From contig JBGQFW010000005.1 in NCBI GenBank assembly GCA_041497115.1, positions 1 through 64,000 on the forward strand: a stretch of 64,000 nucleotides of DNA. Reading direction: 5' to 3'. Position numbers and translations under genes: made by a program. This document shows, piece after piece, positions 8,553 to 17,294 of the stretch. The notes under the pieces were generated by a model. It searched no databases, was not told where the DNA came from, and saw nothing but the letters and a program-made list of their open reading frames with translations. Source of the stretch: AR5 sp041497115 (GTDB taxonomy: Bacteria; Methylomirabilota; Methylomirabilia; Rokubacteriales; CSP1-6). Numbering within the stretch: position 1 is the first letter of the stretch; each line of letters opens with the position of its first letter.

Positions 8553-9439
8553 CCGAGCATCCGCCCGCGCAGCTGCGCCACCACGAAGGCCTCCACCGGC
8601 ATGTCGGTGAGCACGCGGTGGTAGCCGAGCTCGTGGGTGCGGCAGAAGGCCTCGGCGCGCTCCAGGAAGCCGCGCAGCCGCTCGTGGTAGGCGCGCAGTG
8701 CCTCCGCGTCCACGGTGAGATCACGCAGCTCGTCCGTCTCGCTGTCGATCAGCCGGAGGTCGCCGCCCAGCGTGGGGTTCATCTCCTCGGGATCGAGCAG
8801 GTGCACGATGTGTACGTCGAACCGCCGCTCGAGCAGCGCGCGGATGCCGCGCTCGTAGCCGGCGGGATCGAGCAGGTCGGAGATCAGCACGGCGAGGCCG
8901 GGCTCCCGCGCGCGCTGCGCGTAGTTCGCCAGCCCCTCGTTGATGCTGGTGACGCCGCCCGGCTCCACGCCGGCCAGGAAGTCCATCATCGGCAGCACGT
9001 GCGCGCGCCCGCGGGTGGGCGGCCAGCCTTCCGCGACGCGCTCGCGCAGGACGCCGAGACCGACCCGCTCGAAGTTGACCAGCCCCACGAACCCCAGCGC
9101 GGCGGCCACCCGCAGGGCGTAGGCGAGCTTGGACGGCGCGCCGAAGCCCATCGAGGCGGAGGCGTCCACCAGCAGGTGCAGGGAGAGGTCCTCCTCGTCC
9201 ACGAACAGCTTGACGTGCAGCCGGTCGAGCCGGCCGTAGATGTTCCAGTCCACGTACCGGAGATCGTCGCCATGGCCGTAGGCGCGGTAGTCGGCGAACT
9301 CGACGCTGGAGCCGCGACGCGGGCTGCGGCGCTCACCCTTCACGCTGCCGCGGAACGTCCGTCGCGACAGCAGCGAGAGGCGCTCGAGCTGGGCGAGGAA
9401 CTCGGGCGTGAAGAAGCTCGCGCGGGCGGCCGTGGGCAC
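8549..9439 (-). CDS. DUF58 domain protein (BatB-like, VWA fold)
   Basis: A 296-residue cytosolic DUF58 protein. The DUF58 signature appears as EFADYRAYGHGDDLRYVDW at residues 47-65. A VWA-like metal motif, DASAS, follows at about 92-96. Members of this family accompany MoxR ATPases and VWA proteins and are thought to be part of a chaperone or metal-insertion apparatus. It lies 3 bases after the preceding membrane-protein gene and overlaps the triple-VWA gene by 4 bases (ATGA), so all are translated from one message. Function beyond the family association is not visible. Confidence 0.87.
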   Translation of the reverse strand: MPTAARASFFTPEFLAQLERLSLLSRRTFRGSVKGERRSPRRGSSVEFADYRAYGHGDDLRYVDWNIYGRLDRLHVKLFVDEEDLSLHLLVDASASMGFGAPSKLAYALRVAAALGFVGLVNFERVGLGVLRERVAEGWPPTRGRAHVLPMMDFLAGVEPGGVTSINEGLANYAQRAREPGLAVLISDLLDPAGYERGIRALLERRFDVHIVHLLDPEEMNPTLGGDLRLIDSETDELRDLTVDAEALRAYHERLRGFLERAEAFCRTHELGYHRVLTDMPVEAFVVAQLRGRMLG

Positions 9440-9442
9440 AGG

Positions 9443-10897
9443 CTATCGCTCGTCGAGCGCCTGGAAGTAGTCCTTGATCTGTGAGTGGAAGTCGCGCGGC
9501 ACCGACTCGCGGGCGATCGCGTCCTCCATCATCTTACGGTACTGCCCGATGACGCCCAGGTACTGCAGGCGCGAGCCCATCTGCCCACCGCGGCCCGTGA
9601 GGTTGGTGTCGTACCCCTCCTTGCGGCCGCGCCGCGTCTCGCCCTCGACGCCGACGTCGAACGGGCTGGCGCGCAGCCGGCTGGTCGCCTCGCCCTTCGG
9701 CGACGAGCTCCGGCCCTTGCCCGGCAGCAGCCCCTCCCCCTCGCCGAAGTCCTGGTCCTCGGGGCCGCCCTCGCCGCTGCCGCCGCGACGGTCGCGGCTG
9801 GTGCCGCCGCGGCTCGACTCGCGCCCGCCCTTGAGGTTCTTGCCCGAGCGCGTGGCTTCGTCCTGCGCGCGCATCTTGTCGAGCGCGCGCTGCATCGCCT
9901 CCATCGCGCGATCGGTCTGGCCGCCCTCCATCGCCTCCATGCCCTCGGCGGCGTCGCCCTGCCAGTTGGCGCCGCCCTTGCGCCCGAGCCGCTCCATCTC
10001 CTCGAGCAGCTCCTTGAGCTTCTGCGGCGAGATGTCGGGCCGCAGCCCGCTGGTGAGGGCCTTGGACTTGCGATAGACCATCTTGTACTGGCTGGCCGTG
10101 AAGTCCGACTGGAGGTCGGGCAGGCGGTCGGCCTGCTCGAGCAGCTTCAGCCGATCGTCGCCCCGCTTGAGGAAGCTCTGGAAGTCGGGACGCTGCGACG
10201 ACAGCGCGGTGTCCTTGAAGACGGCCGAGAGATCACCGCTCATCGTGCCGCCGGAGCCGCCGCCGCGCGTGGCGATGTCGCGCTCCTCGAACGACGTCGG
10301 CTTGAGCTTGTCCTTGGCGACCGGCCGGGCCCGCTCCTCCATGAGCGAGGCGTCCATGCGCGGCTCGTTCGGGTCATCCTGCCCCGCCGCCGAGAAGTCC
10401 GGCAGGCGGCCCGACGGCAGCGGCACCGGCGGCGCCAGCGCGAGCACGACGGCGAGCGCGAGGGGGATCGGCAGGAAGCGGCCGTCGCGCGGGATCACCC
10501 GGCGGGCCGCCATGCGAAGCTGCAGCCCCTCGACGCGGGCCACCGCGTCGGCGAGCAGCGCATCGACGAGCGGCGTGCGGTCCGAGCGGTCGGCCCACTC
10601 CAGCGCCGTCGCCACGCGGTCCTCGAGCCCCCACGCGCGATCGGCCAGGCGGGCCGCGTCGGCCCACGGCGTGCGGCGCAGCGCACCCCACAGCGCGCCG
10701 GCGAGCGCGCCGGCGAGCAGGACGCCGCCGGCCAGCGGCAGCGCGACGGCGCCGAGCGCCTGCCTCAGGAGCAGCAGCGCGACGGCGGCGAGGCTCGCCC
10801 AGAAGGCCCCGCGCAGCGCGTAGTGCTCGACGCGGCGGCGCCGCACCTGCGCGGCCACCCGCCGGACGAGGCGATCGAGCGTCTCCGGATGCGCCAT
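9443..10897 (-). CDS. membrane protein of unknown function in MoxR/VWA operon (DUF4175-like)
   Basis: A 484-residue protein. ATG at 10897 is preferred over the adjacent GTG at 10900 because GGAGG lies 5 bases before it. It has two hydrophobic segments near residues 28-66 and a third near 145-160. The rest is a long, charged, low-complexity region rich in Gly, Lys, Glu and Arg (about residues 200-480), including repeated MEAM-type helical stretches. Proteins of this architecture (DUF4175-like) occur between MoxR and DUF58 genes and probably act as a membrane anchor or scaffold for them. I recognise no catalytic motif. The identification rests mainly on operon position and architecture. Confidence 0.6.
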   Translation of the reverse strand: MAHPETLDRLVRRVAAQVRRRRVEHYALRGAFWASLAAVALLLLRQALGAVALPLAGGVLLAGALAGALWGALRRTPWADAARLADRAWGLEDRVATALEWADRSDRTPLVDALLADAVARVEGLQLRMAARRVIPRDGRFLPIPLALAVVLALAPPVPLPSGRLPDFSAAGQDDPNEPRMDASLMEERARPVAKDKLKPTSFEERDIATRGGGSGGTMSGDLSAVFKDTALSSQRPDFQSFLKRGDDRLKLLEQADRLPDLQSDFTASQYKMVYRKSKALTSGLRPDISPQKLKELLEEMERLGRKGGANWQGDAAEGMEAMEGGQTDRAMEAMQRALDKMRAQDEATRSGKNLKGGRESSRGGTSRDRRGGSGEGGPEDQDFGEGEGLLPGKGRSSSPKGEATSRLRASPFDVGVEGETRRGRKEGYDTNLTGRGGQMGSRLQYLGVIGQYRKMMEDAIARESVPRDFHSQIKDYFQALDER

Positions 10898-10911
10898 CAC
10901 ACCCTCCCGGC

Positions 10912-11925
<1,014 letters not shown>

Positions 11926-11999
11926 CGCGACTCCTCTCTGCGTCCCGAAATGATGCGGCGGGGGGCTCCCGGTCGGATGCGGAGGGTCATTACGCTGCC

Positions 12000-12005
12000 A
12001 TTATA
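12000..12005 (-). promoter_or_regulatory. -10 element upstream of the MoxR operon
   Basis: A perfect TATAAT on the minus strand, about 75 bases before the MoxR start codon. No convincing -35 hexamer is seen at 16-18 bases. The 181-base gap 11926-12106 holds nothing else I recognise. Confidence 0.5.
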
Positions 12006-12106
12006 AGGACCCCGTAAAGCGCCTACCAGAGGGCGCGTGAATTAGCGGGGGCGGTGCAAGGCCCGCGCCAGCGATGAGCCCCGGCGCCGGGCAGCGTGCC
12101 GAACGC

Positions 12107-13150
12107 TCAGGCAAGCAGGACGCCGGCGAGGCTTCGATAGACGGCGGCGTAGCCGTCGAGCTCGCGCGCCGGCGGATACTCGCGCTCGACGAGCGCTCGC
12201 CCGGCCCGCCCCAGTCGCGTGCGCAACGCGGGGTCGCCGGCGAGCCGCGCGGCCTTGACGGCGAGCTCCTCGGCGCCGCCGAAGAGCAGACCGGTCACCC
12301 CGTCGTGGACGAGCGCGCGGTTGCCGGGGATGTCGGAGGCCAGCACCGCGCGGCCGAGCGCCAGCGCCTCGAGGACCGAGTTCGCCATGCCGCCCTCCGA
12401 CACCGAGCAGTTCAGCACGATGTCGGCCTGGCCGAGGAGCGAGGCCATCTGCGCGTGCGGGACCGCGCCGAGGTGGCGCGCCCACGGTCGCCGGGCCAGC
12501 TCGCGCCGCAGCGCCTCGCCTTCGGCGGCGTCGAGGACGGGACCGGCGTAGGCCAGCCGCACGCGCGGGTCGGCGGCCGCCACGCGGTCGAGCGGCTGGA
12601 GCGGCATCCGCGGCGCCTTCACCTCGCGGATGCCCGCCGGGAGCACCACCAGGACGCGGTCGGCCGGCAGCGGCCAGACAGCCGCGAGGTCGAACGCCAG
12701 CGCCTGCTCGAATCGCACCGCCTGCGGCACGACCACGAGACGCCCGCCCAGATCCGGTAGCGCGCCGGCGACCCGCTCGACGATCGACGCGTGAAAGGCG
12801 GTGACGGCGGCGGCGCCCTCCAGCACGCGGCGCACGCTGGCCGCGCGCGCGGGATCGAACAGGTCGTGGTTGGCGTCGGTGCCGGTGAGCGTGACGACGA
12901 GCGGGACCTCGAGGCGGCGGGCCAGCCGCAGCGCGAGCGGCCCGACACGGTAGGCGTGGAAGGCGTGGAGCAGCGCGGGGCGCGCGGCCTCGACCTGGTC
13001 CTCGACCATCGCCTCCGCCACCGCCGACAGGTCCCAGACGCGCAGGTCGGCGCCCCGCTCGCGCAGCCCGCGCACGATGCGTTCGACGGTGACGGCGTTG
13101 CCCCGCACCGAGGGCGACGCGAACGGCGCCAGGATTGCCAGCCGGGGCAT
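12107..13150 (-). CDS. glycosyltransferase, GT4 family
   Basis: A retaining GT-B glycosyltransferase of 347 residues. It begins MPRLAILAPFASPSVRGNAV at 13150; an in-frame ATG at 13204 would add 18 residues without family resemblance and would overlap the divergent promoter, so I reject it. The C-terminal half shows the GT4 nucleotide-sugar pocket: NCSVSEGGMANSVLEALALG near residues 255-274, with the conserved glutamate in SEGG, followed by DIPGNRALV. It likely transfers a sugar from a nucleotide donor to a lipid or polysaccharide acceptor, but donor and acceptor cannot be deduced. It is monocistronic: no other glycan genes are nearby. Confidence 0.85.
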   Translation of the reverse strand: MPRLAILAPFASPSVRGNAVTVERIVRGLRERGADLRVWDLSAVAEAMVEDQVEAARPALLHAFHAYRVGPLALRLARRLEVPLVVTLTGTDANHDLFDPARAASVRRVLEGAAAVTAFHASIVERVAGALPDLGGRLVVVPQAVRFEQALAFDLAAVWPLPADRVLVVLPAGIREVKAPRMPLQPLDRVAAADPRVRLAYAGPVLDAAEGEALRRELARRPWARHLGAVPHAQMASLLGQADIVLNCSVSEGGMANSVLEALALGRAVLASDIPGNRALVHDGVTGLLFGGAEELAVKAARLAGDPALRTRLGRAGRALVEREYPPARELDGYAAVYRSLAGVLLA

Positions 13151-13205
13151 GGGCTGCGAGGATACCCCCTCTTTGGAATCGACGGCGGCCCGAGGCGCAT
13201 CCATC

Positions 13206-13211
13206 TATAAT
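13206..13211 (+). promoter_or_regulatory. -10 element directly before the zinc-finger gene
   Basis: A perfect TATAAT lies 8 bases before the ATG at 13220. This spacing would start transcription at or next to the A of the ATG, giving a leaderless message. GAGG at 13212-13215 could alternatively serve as a ribosome site if transcription starts further upstream. No good -35 is visible. Confidence 0.45.
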
Positions 13212-13219
13212 GAGGACCG

Positions 13220-13495
13220 ATGCCAGGCTGTAGCTCCGGGGGGCAGAACGAGATCGAGTGCCGGCAGATCGCCGAGCTCCTCGGCGACTATCTGGACGGC
13301 ACCCTCCCCGGCCATACGCAACAGCTGATCGACTTCCACATCGACGGGTGCCCGCCCTGCGTCGCGTTCATCAACACGTACCGAGGAACGATCGGTGCGG
13401 CGCGAACGTTGGGCGACGTCCCGATTCCCGCCGAGCTGAAGAAGCGCCTCCTGGCCGTCCTGAAGAGCGACCGAGCCCCCCAGCAGAAGCCCTGA
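13220..13495 (+). CDS. small zinc-finger (zf-HC2, anti-sigma-type) protein
   Basis: A 91-residue soluble protein with the zinc-binding anti-sigma signature: Cys14, then FHIDGCPPC (H-x3-C-x2-C) near residues 39-47. Proteins of this type bind ECF sigma factors and release them on redox or metal stress. No membrane segment follows, so it would act in the cytosol. Unusually, no sigma factor gene is adjacent; neighbours are a divergent glycosyltransferase and a convergent transglutaminase. Its target is therefore unknown, and it may act on a distant sigma factor or not be an anti-sigma at all. Confidence 0.75.
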   Translation: MPGCSSGGQNEIECRQIAELLGDYLDGTLPGHTQQLIDFHIDGCPPCVAFINTYRGTIGAARTLGDVPIPAELKKRLLAVLKSDRAPQQKP

Positions 13496-13507
13496 GCCTG
13501 ACGTCGA

Positions 13508-14602
13508 CTACGCGGTGATCTCCTTCGCCGCGATCGTGTACTTGAACGTGGCCGGCTCCAGGCTGTCCTTGCGCTCGTTGCCCGTCTCGCTCTGCGGGTA
13601 CATGAGGTATGGCACGGGCTTGCCCTGGGAGCCCGGCAGCTTCACGTCGGCCGCGTAGTTGAAGGCCAGCCAGTTCATCTCCCAGGCGCCGAACAGCTTG
13701 GCCCGGGCGTGCTTCACCAGCGGATCGGTCAGCGGCAGCCCGGCGGGCGGCTCCTCGAGCACGACCTTGCGGACGTCGGCAGGGTCGACGGGCACCCAGC
13801 CGTAGCCGGTCAGGTAGACCTCGGCCCGGCAGTGCTGCGCCTTGCTGATGTCGCCGCTCTTGCCGAGGCTCTTGAACGTTGCCGAGTCGGCGCAGCGCAC
13901 GCCGTAGACGTCGCGCGCCGGCAGCCCGACCGAGCGCGCCAGGCCGACGTAGAGCGCGTTGAGGTCGGCGCACTTGCCGCCGAGGTAGCGTGTCTCGAGC
14001 AGCGTCCGGATGTTGCCGAGACCGCACCCCTTCACCTTCGGATCGCGGAAGGTGTTCTCCACGATCCACTCGTAGAGCGCCCGCGCCCGCCCGACCTCCG
14101 TCGTCTCGCCCTTGACGATCCCCTGGGCCGTCTCGAGCACGATCCCGTCGGTGGGAATGAACTGGCTGGGTTGTAGATATTTCTTCAGCACCGCCGCGTC
14201 CTCGGCGGGGGCGCCGGCGGGCGGCTTCGTGAGGTCCACGAACCGGTCGCGCGTCGTGAAGCGGCTGGTGATCTCGAGCACCGGCGCCTTCTCGGAGGCC
14301 TCCCACTCCGCGTAGACGAGGCCGGCGTCGTACTTCTCGTCGCGCACCAGCCGCGTCGTCGTCGCGTTGCCCTTCCAGGAGTCGCCGAGACGGCGGAAAT
14401 AATCGGTCTCCCCCATCAGCGGCACCGGCACCCAGCCCCGGGTCACGCCCGCCGGCCCGGTCGGCTCCACCCGCGCCACGACCTCGAAGGTCCGCCACCG
14501 GTCCTCCGCCGCCAGCGCGCGCCGCGCCGCGCGCGGCAGGCCGAGCGTGAGCATGCCCGCCGAGACACCGAGCCCCTGTTTGAGAAACGTCCGCCGCCTC
14601 AT
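13508..14602 (-). CDS. Tat-exported transglutaminase-like protein
   Basis: A 364-residue protein with a twin-arginine signal (MRRRTFLKQG followed by a hydrophobic stretch to about residue 32). The transglutaminase-like papain fold is at about 150-260. The catalytic Cys is in GGKCADLN, the His in AQHCRAEVYL, and the Asp in PVDPADV. Family members act as periplasmic proteases or amide-forming enzymes; the substrate is unknown. GGGGGG 4 bases before the ATG may serve as ribosome site. It is separated from selD by 140 bases in which I see no clear element, and it is convergent with the zinc-finger gene, 12 bases apart. Confidence 0.85.
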   Translation of the reverse strand: MRRRTFLKQGLGVSAGMLTLGLPRAARRALAAEDRWRTFEVVARVEPTGPAGVTRGWVPVPLMGETDYFRRLGDSWKGNATTTRLVRDEKYDAGLVYAEWEASEKAPVLEITSRFTTRDRFVDLTKPPAGAPAEDAAVLKKYLQPSQFIPTDGIVLETAQGIVKGETTEVGRARALYEWIVENTFRDPKVKGCGLGNIRTLLETRYLGGKCADLNALYVGLARSVGLPARDVYGVRCADSATFKSLGKSGDISKAQHCRAEVYLTGYGWVPVDPADVRKVVLEEPPAGLPLTDPLVKHARAKLFGAWEMNWLAFNYAADVKLPGSQGKPVPYLMYPQSETGNERKDSLEPATFKYTIAAKEITA

Positions 14603-14742
14603 GAGTCCCCCCGATCGCCGCTCGAAGTCATGCGCGTCTCGATCGGTGTGAAGGGTATCGGGATTTGCGAGGAAGGCAAATCGGTAGGCGCGATACCAAC
14701 CGCCCGCGGCAATCGGACCGGGCGATGATCAGCGCGGCGGGG

Positions 14743-15822
14743 TCAGGGACGGACGCGGATCACGGGGTCGGCGACGACCTCGCCGATCTCCCACCCCTCC
14801 TCGCCGGCAGCGCGCAGGGCGGCGAGCACGCCGCCGGCGCGCGCGCGCGCGACCGAGAAGAGCAGGCCGCCGGAGGTCTCCGACTCGGTGAGCAGGGATG
14901 CGAGCGCGGCGGGCACGCCTGCGTCGAGCTGCAGGCGCGGGCCCAGCACCTGATCGACGTGGCGGCGATTGCGCTTCATGCCGCCGCTGAAGTGCCCGCC
15001 CTCGGCCAGCGCCAGCGCGCCGGGCAGCAGCGGCACCCGCGCGGCGCTCAGCGCGATGCCGGCGCCCGAGGCCTCGACCATCTCCAGCACATGGCCGAGC
15101 AGGCCGAAGCCGGTGATGTCGGTCGCGCCGGCGGCGCCGTGCTCGCGCGCCACGCGCGCGGCCGCCCGGTTGAGCCGCAGCATGCTGGCGACCGCGCCCG
15201 CCACCACGTCGGCGGGGGCGGCGTCGTCCTTGGCCGCGGTGGTGATGACGCCGGTGCCGAGCGGCTTCGAGAGAAAGAGCCGGTCGCCGGCGCGCAACCC
15301 GCCCTTGACGAGCACGTGGTCCGGGTGCACGCGCCCGGTGACGCACAGGCCGTACTTCGGCTCGGGATCCACGACGGTGTGGCCGCCCGCGATCACGCCG
15401 CCCGCCTCGGCCACCTTCTCGCTCGCGCCGCGGAACACCTCGGTGATGATCGCCTTGTCGAAGTCGCGGGGGAAGCCGGCCACCGCGAGCGCGAACAGCA
15501 CCTCGCCGCCCATCGCGTACACGTCGGACATCGCGTTGACCGCGGCCACCGCCCCCCAGGTCCACGGGTCGTCGACCACCGGCGGGAAGAAGTCCACGGT
15601 CTCGACGATCGCCAGGTCGGGGGCCAGACGGTAGACCGCGGCGTCGTCGGCGCGGCCCAGCCCGACGAGCAGATTGCGCTCGGCGTCGGCCGACAGGCCG
15701 GCGGGCCGCTTGAGCCCGGCGAGCACCTCCTGGAGATCTCCAGGAGCCATCTTGGACGCTCAGCCGGCGCAGGCGGCGTACGAGGTGAGGCGGATGCGGG
15801 GCCGCTGATCCATCGCGGACAT
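14743..15822 (-). CDS. selD: selenide, water dikinase (SelD), selenocysteine-containing
   Basis: SelD makes selenophosphate from selenide and ATP, the selenium donor for Sec-tRNA. Conventional calling would start at the ATG at 15750 and lose the catalytic head. Reading through an in-frame TGA (15760-15762) restores it: residues from 15822 run MSAMDQRPRIRLTSYAAC, then A-G-U-A-S-K. Sec21 falls at the position of the essential Cys17 of the E. coli enzyme, and Lys24 matches its essential lysine. A hairpin 13 bases after the TGA fits a bacterial SECIS. Downstream the family motifs GRADDAAVY and NAMSDVYAMGG are intact. The total of 359 residues is normal for SelD. An ATG at 15813 is an alternative start. 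It follows the LysR regulator by 8 bases. Confidence 0.92.
15727..15746 (-). promoter_or_regulatory. bSECIS hairpin of selD
   Basis: A perfect 20-base palindrome begins 13 nt after the TGA. Folded as an 8-bp stem (CTCCTGGA/TCCAGGAG) it has a GATC apical loop, 21 nt from the TGA and starting with G. These features match the bacterial SECIS model recognised by SelB. Confidence 0.85.
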
Positions 15823-15830
15823 CTTACGCG

Positions 15831-16736
15831 TTACGACGAACGGCCGGCCGGCTGGGATTCGACGAAGGTGAGGAAGGCCTGGGCCAGCGGCGAGCGGCTG
15901 CGATCGCGGTGCGTGACGAGGTGGAACGCGCGCGCCACCCTCAGGTCACGGATCTTCACGCAGGCCAGCAGCCCCGCGCGGCACTCGTCGCTCACCGCCC
16001 GCGCCGAGACGAACGACACGCCGAGGCCGGCGCGCACGGCCTGCTTCACCGCCTGGGTGGAGGCGATCTCGCCGACCACGTGGAAGGCGGTGAGGTCGAG
16101 ACCGGCCTCCTTGAGCGCGTGCTCGAGCGCCTCCCGCGACCCCGAGCCGCGCTCGCGCAGGATCAGCGGCTCGGGCTTGACGTCCGCGATCGACACGCTC
16201 TTGCGCGCGACCCACGCGTGGCCGGGCGGCACCGCCAGCACGAGCTCGTCGGCCATGAGCTGGCGGGCGTCCAGCACGCGCGAGGCCGGCACCGCACCCA
16301 TGATGCCGATCTCCACGTGGCCCTCCTCGACCCACTCCTGCACCTGGCGGCTGTCGCCGATGCGCAGCGAGATGCGGACGTCGGGGTACTTGCCGCGGAA
16401 GGCGCCGATCAGCGCCGGCAGCACGTACTCGCCGGGAATCGTCGAGCCCGCCACCACCAGCTCGCCGCCGACGCGCCCCTGGAACTGCTCGATGGCCTGG
16501 CGCGCCTCGCGCGAGAGCGCCAGCAGCCGCCGCGCGTAGCCGAGCAGGAGCTGGCCGGCCCGGGTCGTCGTGGTGCCGCGCCCGAGCCGGTCGAGGAGCT
16601 GCACGCCCAGCTCGTCCTCCAGCGCGCGCACGTGCTCGGAGACGGTGGGCTGCGTGAGGAAGAGCGCCTCGGCCGCCCGTGAGAAGCTGCCCAGCTCGGC
16701 GACCTTCAGGAAGATCTCGAGGCGGCGGAGGTCCAT
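15831..16736 (-). CDS. LysR-family regulator, selenium-metabolism type
   Basis: A 301-residue LysR regulator with an N-terminal winged helix (MDLRRLEIFLKVAELGSFSR) and a C-terminal ligand-binding domain of the CysB/CysL kind. ATG 16736 is chosen over the abutting TTG at 16739. The gene lies directly upstream of selD in the same direction, only 8 bases apart. A LysR subfamily regularly found beside selD and selenoprotein genes is known as selenium metabolism-associated. The close coupling here supports that assignment; the effector (perhaps a sulfur or selenium metabolite) is inference. Confidence 0.85.
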   Translation of the reverse strand: MDLRRLEIFLKVAELGSFSRAAEALFLTQPTVSEHVRALEDELGVQLLDRLGRGTTTTRAGQLLLGYARRLLALSREARQAIEQFQGRVGGELVVAGSTIPGEYVLPALIGAFRGKYPDVRISLRIGDSRQVQEWVEEGHVEIGIMGAVPASRVLDARQLMADELVLAVPPGHAWVARKSVSIADVKPEPLILRERGSGSREALEHALKEAGLDLTAFHVVGEIASTQAVKQAVRAGLGVSFVSARAVSDECRAGLLACVKIRDLRVARAFHLVTHRDRSRSPLAQAFLTFVESQPAGRSS

Positions 16737-16742
16737 CAAGCG

Positions 16743-16766
16743 CGAAGGGCCCCGGAGGGCCCTTCG
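16743..16766 (-). terminator. GC-rich hairpin between the fmdB-like and lysR genes
   Basis: Perfect 9-base arms (CGAAGGGCC/GGCCCTTCG) over a 6-base loop. It lies downstream of the Pup/zinc-ribbon operon and 7 bases before the LysR start. There is no T-run, so it may be a weak or Rho-assisted terminator, or an RNA structure affecting LysR translation. Confidence 0.4.
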
Positions 16767-16799
16767 AATGGGTGGCGGGTCACCGGCGCGCCGGCGGGA

Positions 16800-17015
16800 T
16801 CAGTGGCAGCCGCAGCCGCCCCCGCCGCAGCAGCCGCCGCCGCTGGGGACCGAGGAGGCGACGAATCCACCGTCGCTCTTGAGGCCGAAGACCGACAGCT
16901 TGCGGGTGATGTCGCCGCTGGCGCACTCGGGACAGGCGACCGTGGTGGACACGCCGGGCACGTACTTCTCGAAATCCTTGCCGCAGCCGCGGCAGCGGTA
17001 CTCGTAGATGGGCAT
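16800..17015 (-). CDS. FmdB-like zinc-ribbon protein
   Basis: A 71-residue protein beginning MPIYEYRCRGCGKDF, the classic FmdB-family opening, with CRGC and CPEC as the two halves of a zinc ribbon (residues 8-31). The tail is strikingly Gly/Cys-rich (residues 58-71), with five Cys residues and a final His. This may bind extra metal and is common in FmdB-like proteins. Function is unproven for most members, with regulatory or metal-delivery roles proposed. Its start is 3 bases after the Pup stop, so the two are co-translated. The downstream genes are LysR and selD. Confidence 0.88.
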   Translation of the reverse strand: MPIYEYRCRGCGKDFEKYVPGVSTTVACPECASGDITRKLSVFGLKSDGGFVASSVPSGGGCCGGGGCGCH

Positions 17016-17018
17016 CGC

Positions 17019-17222
17019 CTACTGGCCGCCGCGCTGGACGTAGCTCTTGACGAACTCCTCGGCGTTCTCCTCGAGGATGTCGTCGATCTCGTCAAGGAGC
17101 TTGTCGATGTCCTCCTTGATCTTCTTGCCCTTCTTGGCCACTTCGGGGTTTGCCGCGGCGCCGTCGCCGCCGCCCTCGTTGGGCTTGACAGGCCGCGTCT
17201 CCTTCTTCTTCTGCTCAGCCAT
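17019..17222 (-). CDS. pup: prokaryotic ubiquitin-like protein Pup
   Basis: A 67-residue, highly charged, probably disordered protein ending in Gly-Gly-Gln. The C-terminal half (about residues 35-67) reads DIDKLLDEIDDILEENAEEF followed by VKSYVQRGGQ, matching Pup of Mycobacterium almost residue for residue. Pup is attached through its C-terminal residue to lysines of proteins destined for the proteasome; a terminal Gln must first be deamidated by Dop. ATG at 17222 has GGAGG 6 bases upstream and beats the in-frame ATG at 17234. No pafA, dop, mpa/arc or prcAB gene is in this window. It is co-transcribed with the FmdB-like gene. Confidence 0.93.
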   Translation of the reverse strand: MAEQKKKETRPVKPNEGGGDGAAANPEVAKKGKKIKEDIDKLLDEIDDILEENAEEFVKSYVQRGGQ

Positions 17223-17294
17223 GAGGCCCTCCATCGGGGCACGGGACGGTGTCCACGACCGGCCGGTGACCTCGCCATCCCGATCTTAACCCGA

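Noticed and set aside
4401..8624. 1407-residue plus-strand open frame opposite the triple-VWA gene
   Set aside because: His/Arg/Leu-rich shadow with no domain; the minus strand carries clear VWA motifs.
16743..16766. Hairpin taken as an intrinsic terminator
   Set aside because: No T-run follows on either strand, so I list it only as a terminator-like structure with low confidence.
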